64,000 nt of DNA from Rana temporaria (GCF_905171775.1 NC_053500.1:124784241-124848240); one strand, 5' to 3'. Positions 1 to 12,122 are shown, counted from the stretch's first letter. Numbers and translations: made by a program. Notes: generated by a model from the sequence alone, not told the origin.

Positions 1-62
1 ATATCATTTTTTAGAGCTTTCTTTAGGTGGTATTTAATCACCACTGTATTTTTTTATTTTTT
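1..62 (-). repeat. Fragment of TTAA-type interspersed repeat 'family A'
   Basis: The first 60 bases carry the phrase AGAGCTTTCTTT-GGTGGTATTT-ATCACC. The same phrase appears at about 48197-48227 and 58491-58521, and reversed at about 13090-13120 and 17660-17690. It is cut off by the window edge. Nothing coding is visible. Confidence 0.55.
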
Positions 63-446
63 GCCAATTTGCCAATTGGCTCCACTAGATTTTAGTTAGG
101 GGTATCAGAGTAAAGGGGACTGAATACAAATGCACGCCACACTTTTCACATATTTATTTGTAAAAAAAAATAAAAAACAATTTATAATTTTCCTTCCACT
201 TCACAATTATGTGCCACTTTGTGTTGGTCTATCACATAAATTCCAATAAAATACTTTTATGTTTTTGGTTGTAACTTGACAAAATGTGGAACATTTCAAG
301 GGGTATGAATACTTTTTCAAGGCACAGTAAAAGAAGGGACAGTTCTTTATTAGAACTGACTACCATTATATAAATGAAGTATATCTTATCAATGAAAACT
401 GAACGAAAAATCAATTTCTCATCTGAATTACCATATTTATCGGGGT

Positions 447-1033
447 ATACCGCGCGCAGGCGTATAACGCGCACCCCAAGCTTAGAAGGGAAGTTTAGGA
501 AAAAAATTACATTTTGGATGCTCAGCCTTGTCGGTGTCTGTTTGCTGTCGGCGTCCATCATGGCCTTGTCCGACGTCTGTCTGCGGCCTTGCACGGGGTC
601 CGTCCAGCCTTGTCGTTGTCCGTCTGCTGTCTTGCCTGGTGTCCATCTAAGGCCTTGTCCGGCGTCTGTCTGCGGCCTTGCGCGGGGTCCGTCCAGCCTT
701 GTTGGTGTCCGTCGCATCCGTCTGCCGGTCCGTCTAGCCTTGTCGGTGTCCGTCGCGCCCGTCTGCCGGGGGTTGCAGCGTTTGAGTTTGGTGCCTTGGT
801 CGAGCTGTGCAGAGCCGGATTTCCGGTGTGTTCGGCTCCTCTCGTGTCGCTGCGGGCGTAGCCGAGCGTATCTGAGCCTAGCCGAGTGCGCAGTACACTC
901 GGCTCGGCTCAGCTCGGTCTTTGTTGGTCTTTGTCGGCGGTGCTCAGAGACAGCGGGGATCGGCGTATAACGCGCACCCACGATTTTCCCCTGATTTTAA
1001 GGGGAAAAAAGTGCGCGTTATACGCCGATACGG
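447..1033. mobile_element. Inverted-repeat DNA element with GTATAACGCGCAC termini
   Basis: The motif GGCGTATAACGCGCAC at about 458-474 recurs at 961-977, and its complement GTGCGCGTTATACGCC lies at 1011-1026, forming the right terminus. Between them is a GC-rich degenerate tandem repeat of GTCCGTCTGCCGGTCC-like units (about 530-790). This low-complexity repeat produces long open frames on both strands that look like artefacts. The family is not recognised by name, and no target duplication was resolved. Confidence 0.5.
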
Positions 1034-1369
1034 TAAGTGGTTGGAATGTGATTGGTTATTATGGACAACTTTTCATCAATATCTGCTGTGAAATGGGGAA
1101 TGCTTAGCTCAGTGGCAGATGCTATTTATGCTATTACAGTGAGTCCATGTCACACAGCCATTATTATTATTATTATTATTATACAGGATTTATTAGTTAA
1201 GGGCCTAGTAGCCCACTTTTATTGAAAGGGGAAAAAAAAAAAAAGTCCATCCAGGATTCTCACTCAGGGGTTTCAACTTCAGTCAGCAAATAAAATGAAA
1301 AATACCAAGCCACCTGGCTATCTGGTCAGCAATACCTCTACTTGTTTTGGTCTCCCAGACCACTTGCTA
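1034..1369. other. Non-coding intergenic sequence
   Basis: A short (ATT)n run lies at about 1161-1182 and a poly-A tract at about 1232-1245. No gene or clear element border was recognised. Confidence 0.4.
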
Positions 1370-1373
1370 TTAA

Positions 1374-1877
1374 AGTGGATGTAAACCCACTTTTTTTTTT
1401 TTTTTGATGTCACAATGTAGAGTATAAGATTTCCTATCATCTGTGCCAAGTCTTGCCACACAGAGTTAATCCAGCGCTGAGCAATCGTCCTTTATTGTTC
1501 AGTGAAAATTAACAGAATTCCAGATAAAAACTTGCCAAATTATAAAGTCCGTTTCTCTGTTCTTGCTTTGTGTTACAGGTTATTTACATATCTAGCTTGG
1601 ACATGTTTATCATATGTTCTGTTAAACATAACATAACATATGAGAAACATGTCCAAGCTAGATATGTGAATAACCTGTCACTCAAAGCAAGGAGATAGAA
1701 ACTGACTTTTTATTTAGGCAAGTTTTTATCTGTAATTCTGTTAATTTTTCACTGAACATTAAAAGAGGATTGCTAAGCGCTGGATTAACTCTGTGTGGCA
1801 AGACTTGGCACAGATGATAGGAAATCTTATACTCTACATTGTGACATCAAAAAAAAAATTGGGGGTTTACATCCACT
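1374..1877. mobile_element. Fold-back MITE flanked by TTAA (piggyBac-like)
   Basis: The two halves are near-complementary over about 500 bp. The left terminus AGTGGATGTAAACCCAC mirrors the right GGGTTTACATCCACT. The two halves meet near 1620-1630 around a mirrored GACATGTTT-like motif. TTAA sits immediately outside both ends (1370-1373 and 1878-1881), the duplication expected of piggyBac-type transposition. No transposase is encoded, so mobilisation in trans is inferred. Confidence 0.75.
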
Positions 1878-1881
1878 TTAA

Positions 1882-3019
1882 GGCTCTCTCCCAGCCTAGG
1901 TGACAGCACCTTGTTGTTCAGGCCCACATGACCTCTTGACATGGTTTTCCCAGTATCTCCAGTTTGCACCCACCAGAGACTTCCATATTCTTTCTAGCCC
2001 CCTGGACTCACTGGCCTCTGCAGCTTCCCTAGTCCTCGGAACCTCTCTTGGTCTCCCAGACTCTTGGAACTGGCCAGACTTTCCCAGTCCTTGGGCCCAG
2101 AATCCCCCTCACATGGGCTGCAGTCTCTAACAGGTACTCCCAGTTCTGTCTTCAAACAGCACCAACTCCCACCACATACCGCTCTCACCAGCCCATTGTT
2201 ATAAGGGCTGTGTGGTAAGGTGACCAGATTTTTAAAATCTGGGGACATCTTTTTTTTTTTCTATTCTAGTAATGGCGGGCAATCAGCGACTCTCTGCCCG
2301 TCGCCGCCCGCCTCACAGCCTGTCAAGTCTTACTCTCCGGGCCCCGGCTACTACTGATTGGGGAGTGGAGGAAGATCACTCAGCCAAGGAAGGCAAGAAG
2401 ATAAGCAGGCAGGCGGCTGGCCGGGAATTGAGCCAAGGCAGAAGAACATGCGAGTGGAGCTGAATGGGCATGCACCCGAAACTGAAGAAATATTCTCTCT
2501 GCTCCGACCAGCACATTATCATCAGAAAGGGGCACAGATAATGGAAAAACTACACCCCCCTAAGCTAGAAAGAGTGGCGGAGCGGGGGGGGTGCAATTCA
2601 GATTTTTTTTATTCTGCAATGACTGTCTTTGAAATTGCCCCTGTTCAAATCAACCGGGGACAGTGTCCTCAATCCGGGGCTGTCCCTGGAAACCAGGGAT
2701 GTCTGATCACTCTACTGTGTGGGCTGAGTGCACCAGGACACACACCCTGCTGGTTGTCTACAACAGCCGGACACTAGGTTGGAGATTCTGTATTGTGGTA
2801 TTCTATACATTTTCTTCTAGTCAGAAATAAGGGTGACGCCACACTCCGGGTGCATACAGAGCATCCAAAATCTCACGAGAAGACTCTCTTGCAGTAGACA
2901 GGAGGGTCTTCTCCCAAGGTTTGTCCTGCTCTGCATTCTCCATGGATCTCCCTGGAAGGGCGGTGCCCAGCGATGCAGAAGATAGGAGTAAGCTGAGCAT
3001 GTAATCTAACTTTTTTTTT
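1882..3019. other. Intergenic sequence, no gene recognised
   Basis: Open frames here (such as 1900-2130 and 2358-2777) lack recognisable domains. Poly-T and poly-G tracts and frequent stops in all frames suggest decayed repeat DNA. Confidence 0.4.
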
Positions 3020-3360
3020 AGGCTAATTTCACACTGAGGTGTTGCGCTGTCGGCAGTAAAGTGCTGCTATTTTTAGCGGCGATTTACCATAGTTTTGCGG
3101 CGCTATTCGCCCGCTAGCAGGGTGCCGAAAAAGGGTTAAAACTGCCCGCAAATCGCCGCTGCGGTTTGGCAGCACTGCCCATTGATTTCAATGGGCAGGG
3201 GCGCTTTAGGAGCGGTGTATAAACCGCTCTTACAGCGCCTCAAAGATGCGGCTGGCAGGACTTTTTTGAGCGTCCTGCCAGCGCACGGCTCCAGTTTGAA
3301 AGCCCTCGGAGTGAGAAGAGGCCCTTTCAGGGCGCTTTGAAGGCAGTATTTTTAGCACTA
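3020..3360. mobile_element. Possible TTCACAC-type MITE remnant
   Basis: The left side reads GGCTAATTTCACACTGAGG, like the TTCACAC-ended elements at 13268, 29731, 47095 and 56161. The interior has the GCGGCGATT and GGGTTAAA-like motifs typical of these copies. The right border is unclear. Confidence 0.35.
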
Positions 3361-3381
3361 TATAGCCTGCAAATCGCATTA

Positions 3382-3822
3382 TGCCTAGTACACACGTATG
3401 GGATTCCCGGCGGTAAATAAGTTTGCCGGGAATCCTGAGGGGAAAACCGAGAACGCTTTCCCCAACTTGTTCATTTCCCAACTTAGTTAGGGTGGCGGTA
3501 CACTTTGGTGGGGGTGGGTCAGCCACGCCCCTTGACCTTTAACCTCTGGGGAAGGTCCCTGTTCCAATTCCTGAGTCCTAGCCTTATTGTTCAATGGGAA
3601 ACCCTAACCCTAACTGACAGGAAAACTGTGATGGAGCTTTGGTCAGGAATCCCGGCCGTGTGTATGCTCCATCGCAGTTTTTCACATAGGAAAACTGCCG
3701 GGAAAAAGACCGCCGTGAATCCTGTCGGGAAAACTGCGATGGAGCATACACGGACAATTTTACCCGCCAAAAGCTCTTGTGGCAGTTTTCCCGACGGGAA
3801 AACCGGTCGTGTGTACGAGGCA
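3382..3822. mobile_element. MITE with TACACACG termini, TTA target duplication
   Basis: The left end TGCCTAGTACACACG pairs with the right end CGTGTGTACGAGGCA, and TTA lies outside both (3379-3381 and 3823-3825). Internal subterminal repeats of the GGGAAAACCG type recur on both strands. It is non-autonomous, and the open frames inside it are artefacts of inverted repetition. It belongs with the elements at about 7072, 17517, 38872 and 45395. Confidence 0.7.
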
Positions 3823-4042
3823 TTACAGGTGCATTTTGAAACCTACCATCTGCCAATGACTTATATGGGGGAAGTGGGCCCAGACAACATTTTTACTGCG
3901 ATGTCTGCTTTAAAAACCTGTTGTTTAGAGAGTTTAGTAGCTGAAGCTTACATTCACACATAACTGAATAAGCAAGAGCAGTGACTCCTCTTCTCTCTTT
4001 ATTCACAGGTTTCAGTTTCAATCAGACATAGACAATCTAAAC

Positions 4043-5705
4043 CAGGGGTGCCCAACCAGTGGCCCGGGTGCCAGATGTGGCCCGTGGAGTCCTCTGATGT
4101 GGCCCGCGATCTTATGCTCTGGGATGGCTGGTTGGCAAGCCCAGATTGCGGATCGACGACCTGTCATCCCAGAGCATCAGTGTTGTGAATGAAGCCGGTG
4201 GTAGAGAAAACAAGCGGCTGCGGAGCAGAGCCGCATAAGCTTCCTGTATAGCACCTGCTCCTGTCACAGGCGGAGTGATACCAAATATGGGCATAACTGT
4301 TCTGCAGTGGTTACTGGGGATTTTTATATGGTTTTGAATTTTTATATACATTTTTATATATATTTTTATGGAATTTTTTGATGTATATACTATGAATTTT
4401 TATTTTGTATTGTATACAATTTTTAACTTATTCATTTTAGGATACTAATGTGAATTTTTATTCTCCATATCAGACATTGTATTAATATGTTTCAAGGCTC
4501 AGCGCGGTCTAATGTATGGGTTATGTTCCGCGTTTTGCCTTTAATGACATTTATGCAGATATAATGTTTTGATTATGTGATATTTGATTGGGTCATTGAG
4601 GAGGTGAAAGCGGATGACGTCTTCTAAACAATTATCAGTTGTTTTATATTGCTTTTAATTTAAAATTCTTTTGAATTTTGCGTCATCGAATAAGTATTTA
4701 TCCTTTTTCAGGCTGTGTTCTGGCTTGGAAACACTAGATGGCGCATGTTAGAGGTTTATTATACTGTTGCTATGGCAACGGCGTTGTATATATTGAATCG
4801 CGGGACGTCCACGTTGATCCCCGCCCCACGCTGAAGAAGTCCCGCCTACTCTGGGACGTAACGCGTACGAGGGGGAGGAGTCACGTCGACGTCACCCGCG
4901 TTCGCCTGCCTCACGATACCTACACGCTGACTGTTTTGCGATCCGGAATTCCCGGTTACATGCTGCTCGCTATACACTCGGCTGAGAGTGTCCGCAAATG
5001 TGAGTGTTTTTAGACTGATTATGTTTTAGATTAAAGTTGTTTCAAACGGAGAGCACTAGTCCTTCTCTTTTGTTGCCTTTTCGGTCCATGGAATAAGTTT
5101 GGGAGATTGCTGAGTTGTTCTACTGATTGCTGGTTCCATCTGGGGATACACAGAGCTGACTTCTTGTATGCTGTTACCATCTATTTCTTGGAGGATATGT
5201 ATTATGCTTTTTGACCTAGCCACAGGTCGAATCGCTGAGGTGAGAGGCCATCCATAGCCTTGGTGGAGGATATCCCTGTCACTGATCTTATGAAAGATTG
5301 CTGCACAATTCGTCACTATTGTTTTTTGGAGCACCTTTTGTCACCTTGCACTTTATGGACTTTTATTAATTGATATTAATTGATATAAATTTTGTTATAG
5401 ATTTTATGTTTTTGCGCTGCACTATTTATTTACTTAACTGCAGTGGTTACTGGGCTGCTTTCAAACTGATCAGCAGGTGCGCCGCCTACCTCCAATCCGA
5501 TCTGCCAAAAAAACAAAACAGACGAGGACCCATCCCCTTCCGCCTGGGTGGATCGGATCGAAGGGCCCATAGAGTGGGCTGTGTCTGCTCTCGATATGAA
5601 GAGTGGACACAGACCTGTCATCCGCCCGCTGCACTCATTGTGCCCCACGACCGGTTACCAAGTCACTTAAGTGGCCCTCGCTCTTCAAAAGGTTGGGCAT
5701 CCCTG
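4043..5705. mobile_element. hAT-type element with perfect 8-bp target duplication
   Basis: The left terminus CAGGGGTGCCCAACCAGTGG is mirrored by the right terminus GGTTGGGCATCCCTG. The 8 bp ATCTAAAC occurs directly outside each end (4035-4042 and 5706-5713). The inner ends contain GTGGCCC motifs. The element is interrupted by a separate 1.1-kb insertion at 4319-5437; without it the element would be about 0.53 kb. No transposase is recognisable. Confidence 0.8.
4319..5437. mobile_element. 1.1-kb insertion inside the hAT element, flanked by a 17-bp direct repeat
   Basis: The 17-nt phrase CTGCAGTGGTTACTGGG occurs at 4302-4318 and again at 5438-5454, on either side of this block. A duplication of that length fits target-primed retrotransposition better than a cut-and-paste transposon. 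The left part is AT-rich with TTTTTATAT repeats, the middle contains CpG-rich sequence around 4780-4930, and the right end is AT-rich. There is no diagnostic reverse transcriptase frame, so the family is unassigned. Confidence 0.65.
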
Positions 5706-5838
5706 ATCTAAACAAACCTCTTCTTTATTCGTGAATGCTTTGTCATACATTCACCCTGCTTTTAGCGGTTCTTTTTAAAACAAGTGTATTATAGACAAGA
5801 AAGACAGTTTAGAACATAAAAACCCCCAAAAAATTATA

Positions 5839-6545
5839 TTGGGGTGGATTCAGCAAGCAATTACGCCTGCGTATCCATAGATACGCAGCGTAATTGCTAA
5901 GTAGCGCCGGCGTATCGACTTTCTGTATTCAGAAAGCTCGATACGCCGACTGTAGCCTAAGATATGACTGGCATAAGGCTCTTATGCCGTCGTATCTTAG
6001 GCTGCATTCTTACGCTGGCCGCTAGGTGGCGTTCCCGTAGTTGTCAGCGTAGAGTATGCAAATTGCATACTCACGCCGATTCACAAACGTACGCGCGCCC
6101 GGCGTTCGAGTTTTACGTCGTTTGCGTTCGTCGCTTTCTGTGTAAGGCTGCTCCTGCTATTAGGAGGCGCAGCCAATGGTAAGTATACAAGTCGTTCCCG
6201 CGTCGCGATTTTCGAAATTTACGTCGTTTGCGTAAGTGAATCGTGAATGGCACTGGACGCCATTTACGTTCACGTCGAAGCAAATGACGTCCTTGCGACG
6301 TCATTTACCGCAATGCACGTCGGAGCATGCAGTAGGTTCGGCGCGGGAACGCGCCTAATTTAAATGATCCACGCCCCCTACGGGATCATTTAAATTACGC
6401 GCGCTTACGCCGGCCACTTTTACGAAACCCCCCACAAATTACGGAGCAAATGCTTCGTGAATGAAGCGTAGCTCAAGTAATTTACGGAGGCGTAGCATAA
6501 AAACGCCTCCGTAGCAGTGCGCGCCCCTATCTGAATCTACCCCAA
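5839..6545. mobile_element. MITE with TTGGGGTRGATTCAG termini
   Basis: The left TTGGGGTGGATTCAG and right CTGAATCTACCCCAA are inverted copies, with TA outside each end (5837-5838 and 6546-6547). The interior holds subterminal inverted repeats rich in TACGC and CGTA motifs. No coding capacity is seen. Confidence 0.7.
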
Positions 6546-6547
6546 TA

Positions 6548-7070
6548 ATAGTAGCTCAAAATTATTAAAATTCCCCTTTAAAATTCTGAATACAGCCAAT
6601 TATGGACTATTATGGAGAAGGAACTGAGCAGCAAGAACAACATAGGTTGTTTGCATGCTATACATATTTTCCTAATAGGCAATCACTGGATATACAAAGA
6701 GGGCATAATTAAGATATACAAAGTATAGACATTGCGCCGCCACACGCAAACACAGATTTGTCACAGGAACGATAAAGTGCACACATGTTGTACTCATACA
6801 GAGCTCTCATTCAGCCCAGGGTCTGTTACGTAGCACACATGCATAGCACATGTCTGCGGAGCACTGAAAGGTAACAGTCATTTCTATTGGGAGGGAGGAA
6901 CCCTACAGGAAGAACGAGAGAAAGGGATAGAGAGGAGGTGGAAAAAACAAGAGAAGAGGGAGAGAGAGGAGAGGAATAAAGTAATGGTGGAGGTCTGTCT
7001 CCGCTATGGACGGAGGAGCAACGGAGCCACCCTTGGACAGCAGCATTGTCAATCTGGAGAGAGGGCATTG
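6548..7070. other. Intergenic spacer, no gene recognised
   Basis: This is mixed-composition sequence with a purine-rich block (AGAGAGAGG-type, about 6890-6980). No conserved frame or element border could be defined. Confidence 0.35.
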
Positions 7071-7693
7071 TTATGCCCCGTACACACGATCGGAATTTCC
7101 GATGAAAAAAGTCAGACGGAATTTTTTCATCGGATATTCCGACCGTGTGTATGCCCCATCAGACTTTTTTCGTCAGAATTATGCCGCGTACACACGACCG
7201 TTTTTCATGACATGAAAAATATATATTTTTAAACGATCGTGTGTGGGCTCCAGAGCATTTTTCATGACGTGAAAAATGGGCATTAAAAATTTAGAACATG
7301 CTCTATTTTTTCGCGTCGTTTTTCATGTTGTGAAAAATGGTCGTGTGTAGGCTTTAACGACGTGAAAAAAAGCGCATGCTCAGAGGCAAGTTATTAGACG
7401 GGAGCGCTCGTTCTGGTAAAACTAGCGTTCGTAATGGAGATATCACATTCGTCACGCTGTAACAGACTGAAAAGCACGAAGACTGAAAAACGCGAATCGT
7501 CTCTCACCAAACTTTTACTAACATGAAATCAGCAAAAGCAGCCCCAAGGGTGGCGCCATCTGAATGGAACTTCCCCTTTATAGCCGTCGTACGTTTTGTA
7601 CGTCACTGCGCTTTGCTCGAGCATTTTTTTTTTTTTTTTATGATCGTGTGTATGCAAGGCAGGCTTGACAAGAATTGGGTTGAAAAAAACTTT

Positions 7694-8227
7694 GGGCCAG
7701 ATCCACAAAAACGGGCGTATATTTAGGGTGGGCGTAGCGCATCTCATATAGCGCATGCGCGAAATCACGTCGCAAATAGTCAATGCTTTCGACATGAACA
7801 TAACTTAAGCAAAGCCCTATTCGCGAACGATTTACGCAAACGACGTAAACGAAGGAAAATTTGACGCTGTCCCAACGTCCATACTTAACATTGCGTACGC
7901 CTCATAGACCCAGGGGTAATGTTAAGCCGAAAAAAGCCTTACGTAAACAACGTTAAAAAATTGCGCCGGGCGGACGTACGTATGAGAATCGGCATATGTA
8001 GCTAATTTGCATGCTCTACGTGAAAATCAACGGAAGCGCCACCTAGTGGCCAGTGTAAATATGCACCTAAGATCCGACGGCGTACTAAGACGTACGTCGG
8101 TAGGATCTAGACCACATTCAGGCGTATCTTGTTTTGTGGATACAAAACAAACATACGACAGCGCATCCTAGAACTTACGCGGCGTATCAATAGATACGCC
8201 AACGTAACTTCTTTGTGGATCTGGCCC
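7694..8227. mobile_element. MITE with GGGCCAGATCCACAAA termini, TTT duplication
   Basis: The left GGGCCAGATCCACAAAAA and right TTTGTGGATCTGGCCC are inverted copies, flanked by TTT on both sides (7691-7693 and 8228-8230). The interior is rich in ACGTA and GCGTA motifs. A 3-bp duplication and this terminus suggest a Harbinger-like MITE; the family assignment is inferred. Confidence 0.75.
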
Positions 8228-8466
8228 TTTGTTTTTCCAGACCATTAAAAATGGTTGTGTGTACGCGGCATTAGAAAGAGAACATGTTATCTTTTTTTGC
8301 GACGGAAAAAAATTCTATCAAAAATTCCGTTTGTCTGTATGGAACTCTGACGGAGAAAAAAACACACGCATGCTCGGAAACAAGTCGACGCATGCTCGGA
8401 AGCATTGAACTTAATTTTTCTAGGCGTAGTGTTGTACGTCACCACGTTTTGGACGGTTGGAATTTA

Positions 8467-11180
8467 GGGCCAGATCCTCAAAAGAGATACTCCGACTTAA
8501 GTGCTGTTCAGTCTGTGTGTAACTTTGGAAACGATCCTCAAAAGGCTTTTTCCAAAGTTACACAGAAGATCCGGCATGTGTAATTGATTTACACTGCCTA
8601 ATTTTAGGATGCAGTACCGCATCCGCCGCTGGGGGCATTTCGAGTCGAAATGCCGTTGCTAGTATGCAAATTAGCACTTAAGGCGATCCACAAAGCTTTC
8701 TAGCTTCTTTTTTGCGCCGTAAGTGTTATTTTGCAAGTGTAAAATTAGGGCTCGTTTTACAAAGTGTAAAGTTAGTCACACCTTGTAAAGGCCCATTGCA
8801 GCGACGGCATTTGGTATGCTTTCCCGAGGGAGAACTCCACGTCAATTTGTAAAAAACAAAACCGGCATGGGTTCCCCCCCAGGAGCATACCAGGCCCTTA
8901 GGTCTGGTATGGGTTGTAAGGGGACCCCCCCTACGCCGAAAAATTGACGTAGGGGGTCCCCCTACAATCCATACCAGACCCGTATCCAAAGCACGCTACC
9001 CGGCCGGCCAGGAAGGGAGTGGGGACGAGCGAGCGCCCCCCCCCTCCTGAGCCGTGCCAGGCCGCGTGCCCTCAACATGGGGGGGTTGGGTGCTCTGGGG
9101 CAGGGGGGCGCACTGCGGGCCCCCCCACCCCAGAGCACCCTGTCCCCATGTTGATGAGGACAGGACCTCTTCCCGACAACCCTTGCCATTGGTTGTCGGG
9201 GTCTGCGGGCGGAGGCTTATCGGAATCTGGGAGTCCCCTTTAATAAGGGGGCCCCCAGATACCGGCCCCCCACCCTAAGTGAATGGATATGGGGTACATC
9301 GTACCCCTATCCATTTACCTGGAGGCAAAAAGTAAAAGTTAATAAACACACAACACAAGGCTTTTTAAAATATTTTATTATTCTGCTCCGGACGCCCCCC
9401 CTGTCTTCGTTATTAGCTCAATTACCAGGGGGGGCTTCTTCTTCCACTCTCCGGGGGTCTTCTTCCACTCTCCGGGGGTCTTCTCCGCTCTCCGGGGGGG
9501 GTTTCTTCTTCCGCTCTCCGGGGGGGGCTTCTCCGGACTCCGGGGGGCTTCTTCCATCTTCTCCCCTCTTCCGCTGTTGACTCGGCGAACCCCGGTTCTT
9601 CTGCAGCTCTCCGGTGCCTTCTTCTTCAGCGCTGGCTGCCTGCTATGTTTGTGTGTTAGCTCGATTTCAAACAGGCAGCCGGCGCGGTCTTCTGTGGCGT
9701 CAGGATCTTCTGGTCTTCTCCCCTCTTCCGATGTTGTCTCGTCGCCTGTTGTCGCTGTAATGATGGAAGCGCGCCTTGCATCACATTTATATAGGCATCA
9801 CCGTCCCATCATGCTCCGGTAGGTACCCACGTGGTGGGTGCACGTGGGTAGGCACCCACCACGTGGGTACCTACCGGAGCATGATGGGACGGTGATGCCT
9901 ATATAAATGTGATGCAAGGCGCGCTTCCATCATTACAGCGACAAGAGGCGACGAGACAACATCGGAAGAACAGAAGACCAGAAGATCCTGACGCCACAGA
10001 AGACCGCGCTGGCTGCCTGTTTGAAATCGAGCTAACACACAAACATAGCAGGCAGCCAGCGCTGAAGAAGAAGGCACCGGAGAGCTGCAGAAGAACCGGG
10101 GTTCGCCGAGTCAAGAGTGGAAGAGGGGAGAAGATGGAAGAAGCCCCCCGGAGTCCGGAGAAGCCCCCCCGGAGTCCGGAGAAGCCCCCCCGGAGAGCGG
10201 AAGACCCCCGGAGAGTGGAAGAAGACCCCCGGAGAGCGGAAGAAGAAGCCCCCCCTGGTAATTGAGCTAATAACGAAGACAGGGGGGGCGTCCGGAGCAG
10301 AATAATAAAATATTTTAAAAAGCCTTGTGTTGTGTGTTTATTAACTTTTACTTTTTGCCTCCAGGTGAATGGATAGGGGTACGATGTACCCCATATCCAT
10401 TCACTTAGGGTGGGGGGCCGGTATCTGGGGGCCCCCTTATTAAAGGGGACTCCCAGATTCCGATAAGCCTCCGCCCGCAGACCCCGACAACCAATGGCAA
10501 GGGTTGTCGGGAAGAGGTCCTGTCCTCATCAACATGGGGACAGGGTGCTCTGGGGTGGGGGGGCCCGCAGTGCGCCCCCCTGCCCCAGAGCACCCAACCC
10601 CCCCATGTTGAGGGCACGCGGCCTGGCACGGCTCAGGAGGGGGGGGGGGCGCTCGCTCGTCCCCACTCCCTTCCTGGCCGGCCGGGTACCGTGCTTTGGA
10701 TACGGGTCTGGTATGGATTGTAGGGGGACCCCCTACGTCAATTTTTCGGCGTGGGGGGGTCTCCTTACAACCCATGCCAGACCTAAGGGCCTGGTATGCT
10801 CCTGGGGGGGGAACCCATGCCGGTTTTTTCTTTGAAAATTGGCATGGAGTTCTCCCTCAGGAATGCATGCCGCTGTCATTTTTTTTTTCCCCGACGCAAC
10901 TTTAAGCCGTCGCGATCCTCAAAACTCGGCGTAACGTAACTTCGCGCATGCGCAGTACGGCCGACGCGCATGCGCAGTACGGCCGGCGCGGGAGCGCGCC
11001 TCATTTAAATGGGACTCGCCCCATTTGAATAGGAACGCCTTGCGCCGGCGGAATTTTAGTTACACAGCCTGAAATTTCTAGATAAGTGCTTTGTGGATCA
11101 GGCACTTAGGTAGAAACTTTAAGCCAGTGTAACTTAAATTGGATTTTTTAAGTTACGTCAGGTTTTTGTGGATCTGGCCC
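8467..11180. mobile_element. 2.7-kb inverted-repeat element carrying a giant palindrome
   Basis: The left end GGGCCAGATCCTCAAAAG and right end TTTTGTGGATCTGGCCC match the termini of the MITEs at 7694 and 11442. The flanks are TTA on the left and TTG on the right, an imperfect 3-bp duplication. Almost the entire interior is one long fold-back (see 8815-10865). No transposase is visible, so this looks like a large non-autonomous member of the same terminal-repeat group. Confidence 0.65.
8815..10865. repeat. Two-kilobase near-perfect palindrome with a 10-bp spacer
   Basis: The left arm (about 8815-9841) is repeated in reverse complement as the right arm (about 9852-10865). The innermost arms read GGTACCCACGTGGTGGGTGC and its complement, with only ten bases between them (9842-9851). 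A 74-codon frame at 9054-9278 and its mirror at 10405-10629 translate identically, so at least 225 bp show no protein-changing difference between arms. Further out the arms differ by scattered substitutions and small indels. Frames inside it are mirror-image artefacts rather than genes. A GGAGTCCGGAGAAG-type purine repeat sits in each arm (about 9430-9560 and 10115-10260). Confidence 0.85.
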
Positions 11181-11441
11181 TTGGTGTGTCCGTGTGTATG
11201 CAAGACAGCTTGAGCGAAATTCCGTCGGAAAAACCGAGCGTGTGTACGGGCCATAAGATGTACTAGCAGATTTAGTTAGACTTTACTAACAATCTAAAGC
11301 CAAACTCCAGCTAACACTAAATAAACAGCTACAGACAGTTTTTTTTACTTTTAAATAATAAAAAGGATGGACCGTTTTCATCAGACGAACTGATCGTGTG
11401 TGGGCCCCATCAGTTTTTTTTCCCATCGGTGAAAAAACTTA

Positions 11442-12122
11442 GGGCCAGATTCACAGAAAAAGTACGCCGGAGTATCTGCTGATACTCCGGCGTACTTTCA
11501 AATTTGCCGCGTCGTATCTTTATTTGTCATTCACAAACAAAGATACGACGGCTCTTGACTAAGATCCGACAGGCGTACGGCTTCGGATCTTAGGTGTAAT
11601 TCTCCGGCGGCCGCTGGGTGGAGTTTGCGTCGTTTTTCCAGCGTCGGGTATGCAAATTAGCTGATTACGGCGATCCACGAAGATACGCGCGTTCGCCGCA
11701 ATCTCTTACGTCGTCGCTAGTCGTTTTTTCCCGTCGCAAAACTAGGCATGCTTTTTCATGGCTTACATTTAGAACAGCCATGTTAAAGTATGGCCGTCGT
11801 TCCCGCGTCAAATTTCAATTTTTTTTTTTTTTGCGTAAGACGTCCGGGAATACGAAATTACGGGGGGCCGTAATTTCGCGCAAAACACAGCGGGAAAATT
11901 CCGAACGGAGCATGTGCAGAACGTTCGGCGCGGGAGCGCGCCTAATTTAAATGGTACACGCCCCATTTGAATTAGGCGGGCTTGCGCCGGACGGCTTTAC
12001 GTTACACCGCCGTAAGTTTACACGCAAGTGCTTGGTGAATCAGGCACTTGCGCTGAAAACTTGCGGCGGTGTAACATAAAGACTATACGTTACGCCGCCG
12101 CAGTTCTCTATGAATCTGGCCC
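11442..12122. mobile_element. MITE with GGGCCAGATTCACA termini, TTA duplication
   Basis: The left GGGCCAGATTCACAGAA and right ATGAATCTGGCCC are inverted copies, with TTA exactly outside each end (11439-11441 and 12123-12125). The interior contains paired CGCCGGAGTA and GGCGCGGGAGCGCGCC motifs. It is non-coding and shares termini with the elements at 7694 and 8467. Confidence 0.8.

Noticed and set aside
374..981. Frames of 198 and 249 codons near the left edge
   Set aside because: They overlap on opposite strands through a GC-rich degenerate repeat inside an inverted-repeat element and have no recognisable domain.
9054..10775. Mirror-image frames such as the identical 74-residue pair
   Set aside because: They are duplicated by the palindrome. 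Similar Gly/Pro-rich frames occur on both strands, and there is no codon or splice evidence for a gene.
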